NCBI GenBank assembly: GCA_015259035.1
Contig: JABZHC010000009.1
Location: forward strand, 1-28,183
Length of the DNA stretch: 28,183 bases
From: Atopobium sp.
GTDB taxonomy: Bacteria > Actinomycetota > Coriobacteriia > Coriobacteriales > Atopobiaceae
Direction: 5' to 3'
A program made the position numbers and the translations under genes. A model generated the notes under the pieces. It worked only from the letters and a program-made list of their open reading frames with translations, did no database searches and was not told the origin of the DNA. Numbering within the stretch: the first letter of the stretch is position 1; each line of letters opens with the position of its first letter. Of the stretch, positions 14,782 through 21,380 are shown piece by piece.

Positions 14782-16203
14782 TTACTCGCTGAACTCGAGG
14801 AATGCACGGTAACCGCGATATGCCTCGAAGATGTCGGCCTTGTTTGCAATCTCCCAAGGTGCGTGCATGGAGAGAACAGGAACGCCGCAGTCGATGACGT
14901 GCATGCCATATTTAGCAAGCATATATGCGATAGTTCCGCCGCCACCAGCGTCAACGCGACCAAGCTCAGCGGTCTGGAACTGAACGCCGGCGTTGTCCAT
15001 AATGCGACGAATCAACGCAACGTACTCAGCATCAGCATCGTTGGAGCCAAACTTGCCGCCACTACCAGTGAACTTGTTGAATGCAAGGCCGTGGCCCATG
15101 ATGGCAGAGTTCTTGATTTCAAAGCTACCCGTAAAGCTAGGGTCATAACCAGCAGAAACGTCGCTAGAGAGCATATAGGAGTTAGCCATGCAGCGGCGCA
15201 GAGAAAGTGGAGATTCAAAACCGGAAAGCGTCAGGACCTCTGCCATGATGTTCTCAAAGAAGAGGGAATTCATGCCGGTAGCGCCAACGGAGCCAATCTC
15301 TTCCTTATCGGTCAGGATAGTAACGGAGGTGCGAGCAGGAGTGTCGCACTCAAGCTGCGCAATCAGGGAAGGGTAGGAGCAGCTGCGATCGTCGTGACCA
15401 TAGCCCAAGATCATGGAGCGGTCAAAGCCCATGTCGCGAGCGGGACCTGCAGGAACAATCTCAAGCTCAGCGGAGAGAAGGTCTGCTTCCTCAATGCCGT
15501 AGAGGTCCTTCAGGATGTTAATGACGTTAGCCTTAACAGCTTCCTTTGGCTCGTCGCCCTCTGCATCAGCGGGTTTCTCGCCATTCTGTCCCCAAACAAG
15601 TGGGCGGTTTCCAATAATGAGGTCGAGCATCTCGCCCTCGATGACCTTGGAAGCGGTCTTTCCAAGCTGCTCAGCGCTCAAGTGGATGAGAAGATCGGAG
15701 ATGCAGAAAACAGGATCGGTTGGATCCTCACCAACGCATACGTTTACGACGCTACCGTTTTTAAGTGCAAGAACGCCGTGAATTGCCAGAGGAATGGTGA
15801 CCCACTGGTACTTCTTGACGCCGCCGTAGTAGTGGGTGTCAAAGGTTGCCAGCTCGTTGCGCTCCTCAAGAGGATTCTGCTTGACGTCCAGGCGAGGGGA
15901 GTCGATGTGAGCACCAAGGATGTTCAGGCCCTCTTCCAGAGATTTGGTGCCAATCTGGACAAAGATGACGGACTTGCCGCGAATGTCTGCGTAGACTTTG
16001 TCGCCAGCTTTGAGAGTTTTACCTGCAGCGATGGCGTCAGAAAGCTTGATATAACCTGCTGCCTCGGCAAGTTTGATGGCGCTTGCGGCGCACTCGCGCT
16101 CAGTCTTGTTCTCGGAGATAAAGTTTCTGTAGCCTTCGGTAAACGACTGGAGCTTCTCCAGGTCCTCCGAGGTGTACTTTTTCCATGCATTTGTGGTTTC
16201 CAT
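14782..16203 (-). CDS. apeB: M18 family aminopeptidase (aspartyl aminopeptidase type)
   Basis: A cytosolic zinc aminopeptidase of about 473 residues that removes N-terminal (acidic or neutral) residues from peptides; M18 enzymes form large tetrahedral dodecamers. Metal and catalytic blocks are GAHIDSPRLD (His, Asp), TDKEEIGSVGATG (Glu pair), SSDVSAGYDP (Asp) and SMHAPWEI (His), in M18 order, with the usual length. AGAAAGG fits the ATG at 16203 (6-nt spacing) better than the ATG at 16209, from which it is almost contiguous. It is transcribed convergently with thiXYZ, and the serine-rich membrane protein gene lies upstream on the same strand. Confidence 0.94.
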   Translation of the reverse strand: METTNAWKKYTSEDLEKLQSFTEGYRNFISENKTERECAASAIKLAEAAGYIKLSDAIAAGKTLKAGDKVYADIRGKSVIFVQIGTKSLEEGLNILGAHIDSPRLDVKQNPLEERNELATFDTHYYGGVKKYQWVTIPLAIHGVLALKNGSVVNVCVGEDPTDPVFCISDLLIHLSAEQLGKTASKVIEGEMLDLIIGNRPLVWGQNGEKPADAEGDEPKEAVKANVINILKDLYGIEEADLLSAELEIVPAGPARDMGFDRSMILGYGHDDRSCSYPSLIAQLECDTPARTSVTILTDKEEIGSVGATGMNSLFFENIMAEVLTLSGFESPLSLRRCMANSYMLSSDVSAGYDPSFTGSFEIKNSAIMGHGLAFNKFTGSGGKFGSNDADAEYVALIRRIMDNAGVQFQTAELGRVDAGGGGTIAYMLAKYGMHVIDCGVPVLSMHAPWEIANKADIFEAYRGYRAFLEFSE

Positions 16204-16294
16204 ACCCATCCTTTCTGTAGCAAGCCCTGTGTGAGCTGCTGCTTGTTGTTGCTGTTAGGTGCGTCGTAGTGGCCGCGCAGGCGGCTGCTATGCC

Positions 16295-16320
16295 GGCAGC
16301 TGCTGCGACGGCAGCTGCTG
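16295..16320. repeat. GC-rich direct repeat containing GCAGCTGC palindromes
   Basis: GGCAGCTGCTG occurs at 16295-16305 and again at 16310-16320, in a strongly GC-rich stretch between two minus-strand genes. Local palindromes (TGCCGGCA, GCAGCTGC) could fold into an imperfect hairpin and may act as a terminator or RNA-stabilising structure for the upstream serine-rich protein gene. Confidence 0.45.
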
Positions 16321-16344
16321 TGCCAGCAGTCTTGCGACCGCGAC

Positions 16345-17286
16345 TTAGTTGCCTCCGTTGGAGCTGTTTGAGCCAGAACCGTTAGATCCACTGTTGGTGC
16401 CGCTGTTAGAGCCAGAGTTCTGATTGGAACCAGAATTGCTGCTTGAGCTGCCTGTTCCGGAGTTGTTGCTGGAAGAGTTGCTCTCCGATGAGTTACTTGA
16501 GCTGCTAGAATCGCTTGTCTTCTCCGAGCTAGACGAGCTGTCGGAGCTGGTGGTCTCTGATTTCTTGGAGTCAGTGCTCTCCGAAGAGGAATCCTTGGAA
16601 TCAGTGGACTTGCTTGACTCGTCGGTCTTCTCGCTAGAAGAGCTGGAGTCGTTCTTCTTATCCGTTGAATTGCTGGTATCCGCAGTTTTTTCTGTCACAA
16701 CTGGGGTGGTGCTGACCTTTGGTCCAAGGCCAGATCCATCGGTGATATAGCTGAGGAACATGGCGTAAAGAATGACGGCAGAAATAGTAAAGATAATCGA
16801 AATAATGGTCACGATAGTCAGCGCTCTTACGCGCTTGCGCGACAACTTTGGTGTGCGATTTACCTGCGACGATTGTCCAGCGGTAGAAGCAGCGTTGGAA
16901 TAATAATCGCGAGAAGGTGCGTATTGGGGTCGAGGCATGTACTGCGTGCCCTCGAGCGTGTTCTGATTGCTGCCTGGATATGTCTGCTGGTTGTAGTCAT
17001 CGTTGTCGCTGCTACGGAACTTGTGTGTAGAGCGCCTAATAACGTTCTGGTAAATCTGCGAAGCAAGCGCCGAGGCGGCGGCACCAACAGCCACGCCGAT
17101 GATTGAGCCAGCAATACCAATCTGGTTTGACAACACAAATGCGGTTACCGCAGCAAGCGACGTTGCCAAAATTTGGGTAATCGAGACGTCCTTAAGAAGG
17201 CCGGGCTTCTCGTCTGTTGCCTCATCTGTAGGCTGAGCAGGCGAAGTAAGTCGAGTTTTGTCTGCATCAAAGTGCTTATAGCTCAC
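16345..17286 (-). CDS. Membrane protein with Ser/Asn/Gly-rich low-complexity tail
   Basis: A 313-residue protein not recognised as a named family. A hydrophobic, Ala/Gly-rich segment lies at about residues 38-75 (ILATSLAAVTAFVLS, then IAGSIIGVAVGAAASALAS). A polar linker follows, then a basic stretch (KLSRKRVRA) and a strong transmembrane helix at about 155-178. After it come about 130 residues made almost only of Ser, Asn, Thr, Asp, Lys, Glu and Gly, probably outside the cell. It starts with GTG at 17286 with AAAGGAG upstream. The domain pattern resembles actinobacterial proteins with a cytoplasmic or membrane N-terminus and a wall-spanning tail. Its function is unknown; a cell-wall role is only a guess. 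Confidence 0.8.
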   Translation of the reverse strand: MSYKHFDADKTRLTSPAQPTDEATDEKPGLLKDVSITQILATSLAAVTAFVLSNQIGIAGSIIGVAVGAAASALASQIYQNVIRRSTHKFRSSDNDDYNQQTYPGSNQNTLEGTQYMPRPQYAPSRDYYSNAASTAGQSSQVNRTPKLSRKRVRALTIVTIISIIFTISAVILYAMFLSYITDGSGLGPKVSTTPVVTEKTADTSNSTDKKNDSSSSSEKTDESSKSTDSKDSSSESTDSKKSETTSSDSSSSSEKTSDSSSSSNSSESNSSSNNSGTGSSSSNSGSNQNSGSNSGTNSGSNGSGSNSSNGGN

Positions 17287-17368
17287 AAGATGCTCCTTTC
17301 TTCGAACTGATAGCCTACCTCATTTTTGTGAAGATGTAATGTTTCGTCGCTAAATCGCAACATCAGTT

Positions 17369-17462
17369 GGCGAGAAACCCGTCGGGATACTTGTCCAAGC
17401 GCACGTCAAGTTGCTTGATCAAGTGCGCCGGGATGCTCAATCAAGTGCGTCGGGTTTCTCGC
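17369..17462. repeat. Palindromic repeat element with 24-bp tandem units
   Basis: GCGAGAAACCCG (17370-17381) and its inverse CGGGTTTCTCGC (17451-17462) close an element of about 94 bp. Inside are three diverged direct units of 22-24 bp with the theme CTTGATCAAGTGCGCCGGGA. It lies about 90 nt upstream of the aldolase start, between divergent genes. It could be a repeat element, a regulatory hairpin, or both. Confidence 0.75.
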
Positions 17463-17549
17463 GGTGTTTTGTTAAAAACGACCCTATCAAAGGTGATGAA
17501 ACAAGGTATCATTTATATGTATCAGTTTTCCGTCAAACGGAGGTTTAGC

Positions 17550-18422
17550 ATGCTTGTAAGCGCAAAAGCCATGCTCCAGAGTGCCGAGAAGGGCCACTAT
17601 GGCATCGGCGCATTCAACGAGAACAACCTTGAGTGGACCGCAGCAATCCTTGATGCAGCAGAAGAGCTTCAGTCTCCTGTCATCATTCAGTGCACCAGCG
17701 GTGCAGCAAAGTGGCAGGTAAGCTACCGCGTTGTTGCAGATATGGTTCGTCGTCTTGTTGAGGACAAGAACGTCACCGTTCCAGTTGCTCTTCACCTTGA
17801 CCACGGTTCATACGAGGATGCATTCAAGTGCATCGAGGCTGGATTTACTTCCATCATGTACGATGGTTCTCACGAGCCTGATTTTGAGACCAACCTTAAG
17901 CGCACCGAAGAGGTCGTAAAGGCAGCTCACGCAAAGGGTATTTCTGTTGAGGCTGAGGTCGGTGGCATCGGCGGCACCGAGGACGGCGTAACCGCTAAGG
18001 GCGAGCTTGCTGATCCTGAGCAGTGCGCAAAGATTGCTGACCTGGGCGTTGACTTCCTTGCATGCGGCATCGGTAACATTCACGGTATCTACCCAGCTAA
18101 CTGGGAGGGTCTCTCCTTTGACCAGCTCAAGGCTATCAAGGAGCGCGTCGGTGATCTTCCACTTGTTCTTCACGGTGGTACCGGCATTCCTGTAGAGCAG
18201 GTTCAGAAGGCTATCTCTATGGGCATCTCTAAGATTAACGTCAACACTGATCTTCAGCTTGTCTTTGCTGAGGCAACCAAGAAGTACGTTGAGGCTGGCC
18301 TTGTCGACAACGGCAAGGGCTACGATCCTCGTAAGCTCCTGAAGCCTGGTCGTGAGGCAATCGTCGAGCGCACCAAGGAGCTCATCCGCGAGTTTGGTTC
18401 CGACGGTAAGGCTTGGAACTAA
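17550..18422 (+). CDS. fba: Class II fructose-1,6-bisphosphate aldolase
   Basis: A zinc-dependent glycolytic and gluconeogenic aldolase splitting fructose-1,6-bisphosphate into DHAP and glyceraldehyde-3-phosphate; 290 residues. Family blocks are GIGAFNENNLEW, LHLDHGS (zinc His and catalytic Asp), EAEVGGIGGTEDGV, CGIGNIHGIYP, VLHGGTGI (zinc His) and ISKINVNTDLQ. The start at 17550 has ACGGAGG at 6-nt spacing; the open frame extends 61 codons upstream through the repeat at 17369-17462, with no ribosome site. Tagatose-bisphosphate aldolases look similar, but glycolytic FBA is favoured because the gene stands alone with its own strong terminator. Confidence 0.93.
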   Translation: MLVSAKAMLQSAEKGHYGIGAFNENNLEWTAAILDAAEELQSPVIIQCTSGAAKWQVSYRVVADMVRRLVEDKNVTVPVALHLDHGSYEDAFKCIEAGFTSIMYDGSHEPDFETNLKRTEEVVKAAHAKGISVEAEVGGIGGTEDGVTAKGELADPEQCAKIADLGVDFLACGIGNIHGIYPANWEGLSFDQLKAIKERVGDLPLVLHGGTGIPVEQVQKAISMGISKINVNTDLQLVFAEATKKYVEAGLVDNGKGYDPRKLLKPGREAIVERTKELIREFGSDGKAWN

Positions 18423-18497
18423 CCTTCGGCATGCGCTGAGCGCGCGTCGAAGCGATGACGTGCGATGCGACAGCGCGTTCTTGCTGCTAGTTAAAGC

Positions 18498-18530
18498 AAC
18501 GGACCTGGATTTTCTCCAGGTCCGTTTTTT
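18498..18530 (+). terminator. Strong terminator of fba
   Basis: A perfect 12-bp stem AACGGACCTGGA / TCCAGGTCCGTT with a 5-nt loop, running into TTTTTT. It lies 75 nt after the stop. Confidence 0.93.
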
Positions 18531-18604
18531 GTTGGGCGCAGTATGCGCGAAAGACGTGCACTTAGCACGCCCTTCTCGCGAGAGGCGGTTGATGTGTTTG
18601 ATGT

Positions 18605-18728
18605 GAGCCTGAATTTCTCGCCAAGTCTGAACGATTTGCCGGATTTTCTCACCATGTCTGAGTAATTTGCCTGTTTTTCTCGCCTTATCTGAGTGATTTT
18701 GTTCAGACTTGTTAAACATTTCAGGCTC
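18605..18728 (+). repeat. 124-bp palindromic repeat element, copy A
   Basis: The ends GAGCCTGAA and TTCAGGCTC are exact inverted repeats. Inside are three diverged tandem units of about 30 bp on the theme CACCAAGTCTGAACGATTTG, each followed by a T-rich stretch; two contain TTCTCGCC. Copy B lies in inverted orientation at 20175-20298 with exactly the same length and roughly 80% identity by eye. The whole stretch 18531-19045 has no supported gene: it holds the palindrome TTCTCGCGAGA near 18574, this element, and AT-rich DNA with degenerate copies of AATACTCATTT. Confidence 0.9.
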
Positions 18729-19011
18729 AGTTTCATGAAAGAGAAGTGCGCAAGCCGCTTGGTCAAGTTCGCATTTCGGACTAGCGTCAATTAACAAGTA
18801 ATACTCATTTGCGTCATGCAGTATGGAGAAGAATACTCATTTAAATATGGAATTCTAATTTTGTCACTTATTTGTCACGAAATTGAGAAAGTACATTTAT
18901 TTAGCGGTCTAACCTTTGTAGCAGGACTTTTATAAGATGATATTTTAAGGTGTTTTTAATCTATCTGCGGAAATACCGTATTAGTCAAATATTCGTAGGT
19001 TTTTTGTCGTT

Positions 19012-19051
19012 TTGCTTATTTGACTTTTAGAAATACTATTTCCATATGGAA
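19012..19051 (+). promoter_or_regulatory. Candidate leaderless promoter with palindromic operator over the start codon
   Basis: TTGCTT (19012-19017), a 16-nt spacer and TACTAT (19034-19039) place transcription start at or next to the ATG at 19046. No Shine-Dalgarno sequence is visible upstream of that ATG, which fits a leaderless mRNA. The 12-bp perfect palindrome TTCCATATGGAA (19040-19051) covers both the start site and the start codon. Confidence 0.55.
19026..19038 (+). repeat. 13-bp direct repeat TTTAGAAATACTA, left copy
   Basis: Identical to 20085-20097. The two copies bracket the gene at 19046-20089 almost exactly; the left copy overlaps the putative -10 region and the right copy contains the stop codon. 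Confidence 0.75.
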
Positions 19052-20089
19052 TATTACCTTTCACATACATCTGCTCTACAAATTTATCGTGCTTTGCGAA
19101 CACGGAGACACGAACTCTTAACTCATGGATTTAATGAGTATCTGAATAAGTTCAATTTAGATACTAGACAATTACTGGCCAAAGAGGATATTCCTTATCG
19201 CGATTTGGTTAGAGCTATTAATGCCGAGTTGCTAGTAGATTATGGTATTGAACTTAAAAATCCAGTTGAAATTACTGTGAGCAATAAAAAGAATTCTTGT
19301 GTTTATGAGGGAATTCATTTTCATGTGGATACCTGTGCTTCGTTTGGTTCTGTGATAAAACTGAATATAAACAGCTCTTCAGTTTTAATTTCATCTCCAT
19401 TTGAATTGCTGTTTCAAATGGCTTCTAAATTGAGCCTGTTTGAACTAGTACTCCTCATTTCAGAATTCCAAGGACGTTTTGTTATTGATGCGTCAACAGG
19501 AGAATTGCAGTCAAATTGGTATACGCCTCTTTTTAAAAAGTCAGAATTACTTGCATATCTCACCAAAAAGAAAGGTGTTAGATCTTTTAGAAAAGTAAAG
19601 GCTGCGGCAGATTTGTCTGTTGAAAATGCAGCTTCGCCGATGGAGGTTAAACTGGCACTTCGAGCTTTATTGCCAGTGTATAAAGGTGGATATGCTATTC
19701 CATGCGTTGAGTTAAACAAAGAATTTGAGATACAAAATATGTCAGGTATCAAATCTCAAAAGAAAAATCGTGCAATCGATCTACTTCTATCCAGCGGTGT
19801 ATCAAATGCACGAGGTACTCAAAATGTAGCACTTGAATATAACGGATCTGTTCATGAATCGATTGATGCCGCAGACAGGGACTACAAACGAAATAACGAA
19901 CTTTTAGCTGCTGGTATAGAAGAGTTTGTAATTAGCAAAAATGAATATGACGATATCGTTTTTATGGATAATCTATTTACGGTCATTCGCTCTAGGCTAA
20001 ATCTACCAAGAAGACATACATCTTCAAAACAAAGGCAAATTGAAAGAGAGAAAAGAATTAAATTGTGGAAAGAGTTAGAAAAGATTTAG
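19046..20089 (+). CDS. Unrecognised AT-rich gene: AbiEi-like middle region plus DUF559-like C-terminal segment
   Basis: A 347-residue protein, clearly more AT-rich than its neighbours, with frequent AAA, ATT and TTA codons. I do not recognise it as a named gene. The middle region (about residues 110-150, SSPFELLFQMASKLSLFELV) resembles the conserved block of AbiEi-like antitoxin/regulator proteins common in Actinomycetota. The C-terminal part has an LEYNG motif with Glu 264, a nearby His, and an Asp/Arg/Lys cluster at 277-282 before a Leu/Gly block; this is the layout of the DUF559/Vsr-like PD-(D/E)xK nuclease family, here degenerate. The extreme C-terminus is very basic. It has no ribosome site, and a promoter reaches the ATG. 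It is flanked by direct and inverted repeats, suggesting a transferable unit. Function unknown. Confidence 0.75.
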   Translation: MEYYLSHTSALQIYRALRTRRHELLTHGFNEYLNKFNLDTRQLLAKEDIPYRDLVRAINAELLVDYGIELKNPVEITVSNKKNSCVYEGIHFHVDTCASFGSVIKLNINSSSVLISSPFELLFQMASKLSLFELVLLISEFQGRFVIDASTGELQSNWYTPLFKKSELLAYLTKKKGVRSFRKVKAAADLSVENAASPMEVKLALRALLPVYKGGYAIPCVELNKEFEIQNMSGIKSQKKNRAIDLLLSSGVSNARGTQNVALEYNGSVHESIDAADRDYKRNNELLAAGIEEFVISKNEYDDIVFMDNLFTVIRSRLNLPRRHTSSKQRQIEREKRIKLWKELEKI

Positions 20090-20097
20090 AAATACTA
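20085..20097 (+). repeat. 13-bp direct repeat TTTAGAAATACTA, right copy
   Basis: The partner of 19026-19038; it includes the TAG stop of the AT-rich gene. This may be a target-site or recombination scar, or coincidental reuse of an AT-rich word. Confidence 0.7.
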
Positions 20098-20118
20098 ACT
20101 TGAATCTACGATAAATTC

Positions 20119-20174
20119 TTCAAGCCTAGGAAATCGTTCAAGCCCTAGGAAATCGATCAAGCCCTAGGAAATCA
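20119..20174 (+). repeat. Three tandem copies of TCAAGCCCTAGGAAATC
   Basis: Three nearly identical head-to-tail units of 18-20 bp (the first lacks one C) run directly into copy B of the 124-bp element. CCTAGG within each unit is palindromic. The 320 bp from 20090 to 20409 contain no gene, only these units, element copy B, a TTCTCGCGAGAA palindrome near 20325 and a weak terminator. Confidence 0.85.
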
Positions 20175-20298
20175 GAGCCTGAATAACTTACCAAGTCTGA
20201 GTAAAATCGCTCAGACTTGGTGAGAAAAACCGGCAAATCACTCAGACATGGTAAGAGAATCCGGCAAATCGTTCAGACATGATGTGATTTTCAGGCTC
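20175..20298 (-). repeat. 124-bp palindromic repeat element, copy B (inverted)
   Basis: Ends GAGCCTGAA (20175-20183) and TTCAGGCTC (20290-20298). Inside, CCAAGTCTGAG (20191-20201) and CTCAGACTTGG (20210-20220) form a perfect 11-bp hairpin. Two further units of about 30 bp with TTTGCCGG follow on the minus strand. It matches copy A at 18605-18728 when reversed. Confidence 0.9.
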
Positions 20299-20390
20299 AC
20301 ACTCGGCGCACTCCTGGTGTGCTCTTCTCGCGAGAAACTCAGTGCGCTCCGGGGTCTTCTCGCTGTGCAAGTCCCACCGCACACGACAAT

Positions 20391-20411
20391 AAAAGCGCAG
20401 TTTAAACGCTT
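20391..20411 (-). terminator. Weak terminator at the end of the suf operon
   Basis: On the minus strand, AAGCG and CGCTT form a short stem with a 9-nt loop, followed by TTATT. It overlaps the stop codon of the Rrf2 gene. The stem is short, so the call is tentative. Confidence 0.45.
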
Positions 20412-20862
20412 ACTCAGCAGTGGGATTGTCGGCGGGGGAGACGTGCATGTTGCCTTCGTTGCGGGCGATGTCAGCAAGCGTCTTGCTGTCCAGGAAACTG
20501 GAGGTCATGCGACCAAGGTCGCGCCAGATGTTGATGGTGGTGCAGGATTCCATCTGAGGGCAAAGCGTAGTGTTTGTGCAGTTCAGGCAGCTAGCGGGAG
20601 CAAGATTGCCCTCAGCTGCGCGAAGAATCTCGCCCAGCGTGTAGTCCTCGGGCTTGCGTGTGAGTCGATAGCCGCCGCCCTTTCCGCGCAGGCTCTCGAC
20701 GTATCCAGCCTTGTGCATCAGCGCAATGACCTGCTCAAGGTACTTGCGCGAGATGTTCTGGCGCTCGGAAACGTCGCCCAGCGAGACCCAGCCATCGTGA
20801 ACGGCCAGGTCAGCCATTGCTCGAAGCGCGTACATTCCCTTTGTAGAGAACATTCCGGCCAC
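20410..20862 (-). CDS. Rrf2-family iron-sulfur-sensing regulator (IscR/SufR-like)
   Basis: A 150-residue winged-helix regulator. The N-terminal block MFSTKGMYALRAMADLAVH and the recognition region ISRKYLEQVIALMHKAGYV with GKGGGYRL are typical of Rrf2/IscR. Near residue 92 four cysteines are spaced C-x2-C-x5-C-x5-C; the last three match the IscR pattern for binding a [2Fe-2S] cluster. It probably senses cluster status and represses the suf operon. The start is taken as the GTG at 20862, 2 nt after the sufU stop with GGCGAG upstream; the ATG at 20853 is an alternative. As last gene of the operon it would be autoregulated. A 26-bp palindrome at the operon promoter is a candidate target. Confidence 0.9.
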   Translation of the reverse strand: MAGMFSTKGMYALRAMADLAVHDGWVSLGDVSERQNISRKYLEQVIALMHKAGYVESLRGKGGGYRLTRKPEDYTLGEILRAAEGNLAPASCLNCTNTTLCPQMESCTTINIWRDLGRMTSSFLDSKTLADIARNEGNMHVSPADNPTAE

Positions 20863-20864
20863 GA

Positions 20865-21362
20865 CTACTCGCCGTCCTTGGCGCTCGCGGCGTCGTCCTC
20901 GGTGGTAGACGCACCGGCTGCGGCAGAACCGCTGTTGTGGGCCTCAAGCATCTCCTCGAGCGTATGCCATGCTAGCTCAGCGCACTTAACGCGTGCGGGC
21001 ATGTGAGCGATGTCGTGCAGAATGTTGGCATCTTCCAGCTGGTCAAGCACAGCTTCGTCGGTCTCTTCTCCGCGAATCATGCGTCCAAAGAGTTTGCAAA
21101 GCTCAATGGCCTCTTCTGGGGTGCGGTCGATCATCAGATCGCTCATAATATCGGCCGATGCCTGAGAAATCGCACATCCGCTGCCCACAAAAGCTGCCTC
21201 GGCAATCTTTCCGTTCTCAATGCGCACGGAAAACGTGAGCTCATCGCCACAAGAAGGGTTAACGCCCTCGTGGGAGACGGTTGGGTTGTCCATCTGATAT
21301 TTGTAATCGGGGTGAGAAACGTGGTCCATAAACTCAGCGTTATACAGGTCGTTTGCTGCCAC
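20865..21362 (-). CDS. sufU: SufU iron-sulfur scaffold / sulfur-transfer protein
   Basis: A 165-residue zinc protein that accepts persulfide sulfur from SufS and passes it on for cluster assembly. The three ligand cysteines are in NPSCGDEL, GSGCAISQASADIM and RVKCAELAW, with the SufU-specific insert (about residues 80-110) that separates it from IscU. The C-terminus has an Ala/Ser/Asp/Glu-rich tail of about 25 residues that is not part of the fold. It starts with GTG at 21362, with AAGGAG at about 9-nt spacing. It lies 18 nt after sufS and 2 nt before the regulator. Confidence 0.95.
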   Translation of the reverse strand: MAANDLYNAEFMDHVSHPDYKYQMDNPTVSHEGVNPSCGDELTFSVRIENGKIAEAAFVGSGCAISQASADIMSDLMIDRTPEEAIELCKLFGRMIRGEETDEAVLDQLEDANILHDIAHMPARVKCAELAWHTLEEMLEAHNSGSAAAGASTTEDDAASAKDGE

Positions 21363-21380
21363 TTATTTCAACTCCTTGTT

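Noticed and set aside
14863..16269. 468-codon + strand ORF opposite the M18 peptidase gene
   Set aside because: It is the antisense shadow of a well-conserved peptidase, with no ribosome site and no recognisable motif.
17367..17549. 61-codon N-terminal extension of the aldolase
   Set aside because: It reads through a palindromic repeat and has no ribosome site. The ATG at 17550 with ACGGAGG gives the standard N-terminus.
18605..18728. CRISPR-like array (roughly 30-bp repeated units)
   Set aside because: The units are contiguous and diverged, with no unique spacers, and no cas genes lie nearby. The overall symmetry is palindromic.
18816..18935. 39-codon ORF upstream of the AT-rich gene, with a hydrophobic stretch
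   Set aside because: It has no ribosome site and lies in AT-rich DNA made of degenerate promoter-like repeats. A small toxin is imaginable, but nothing supports it.
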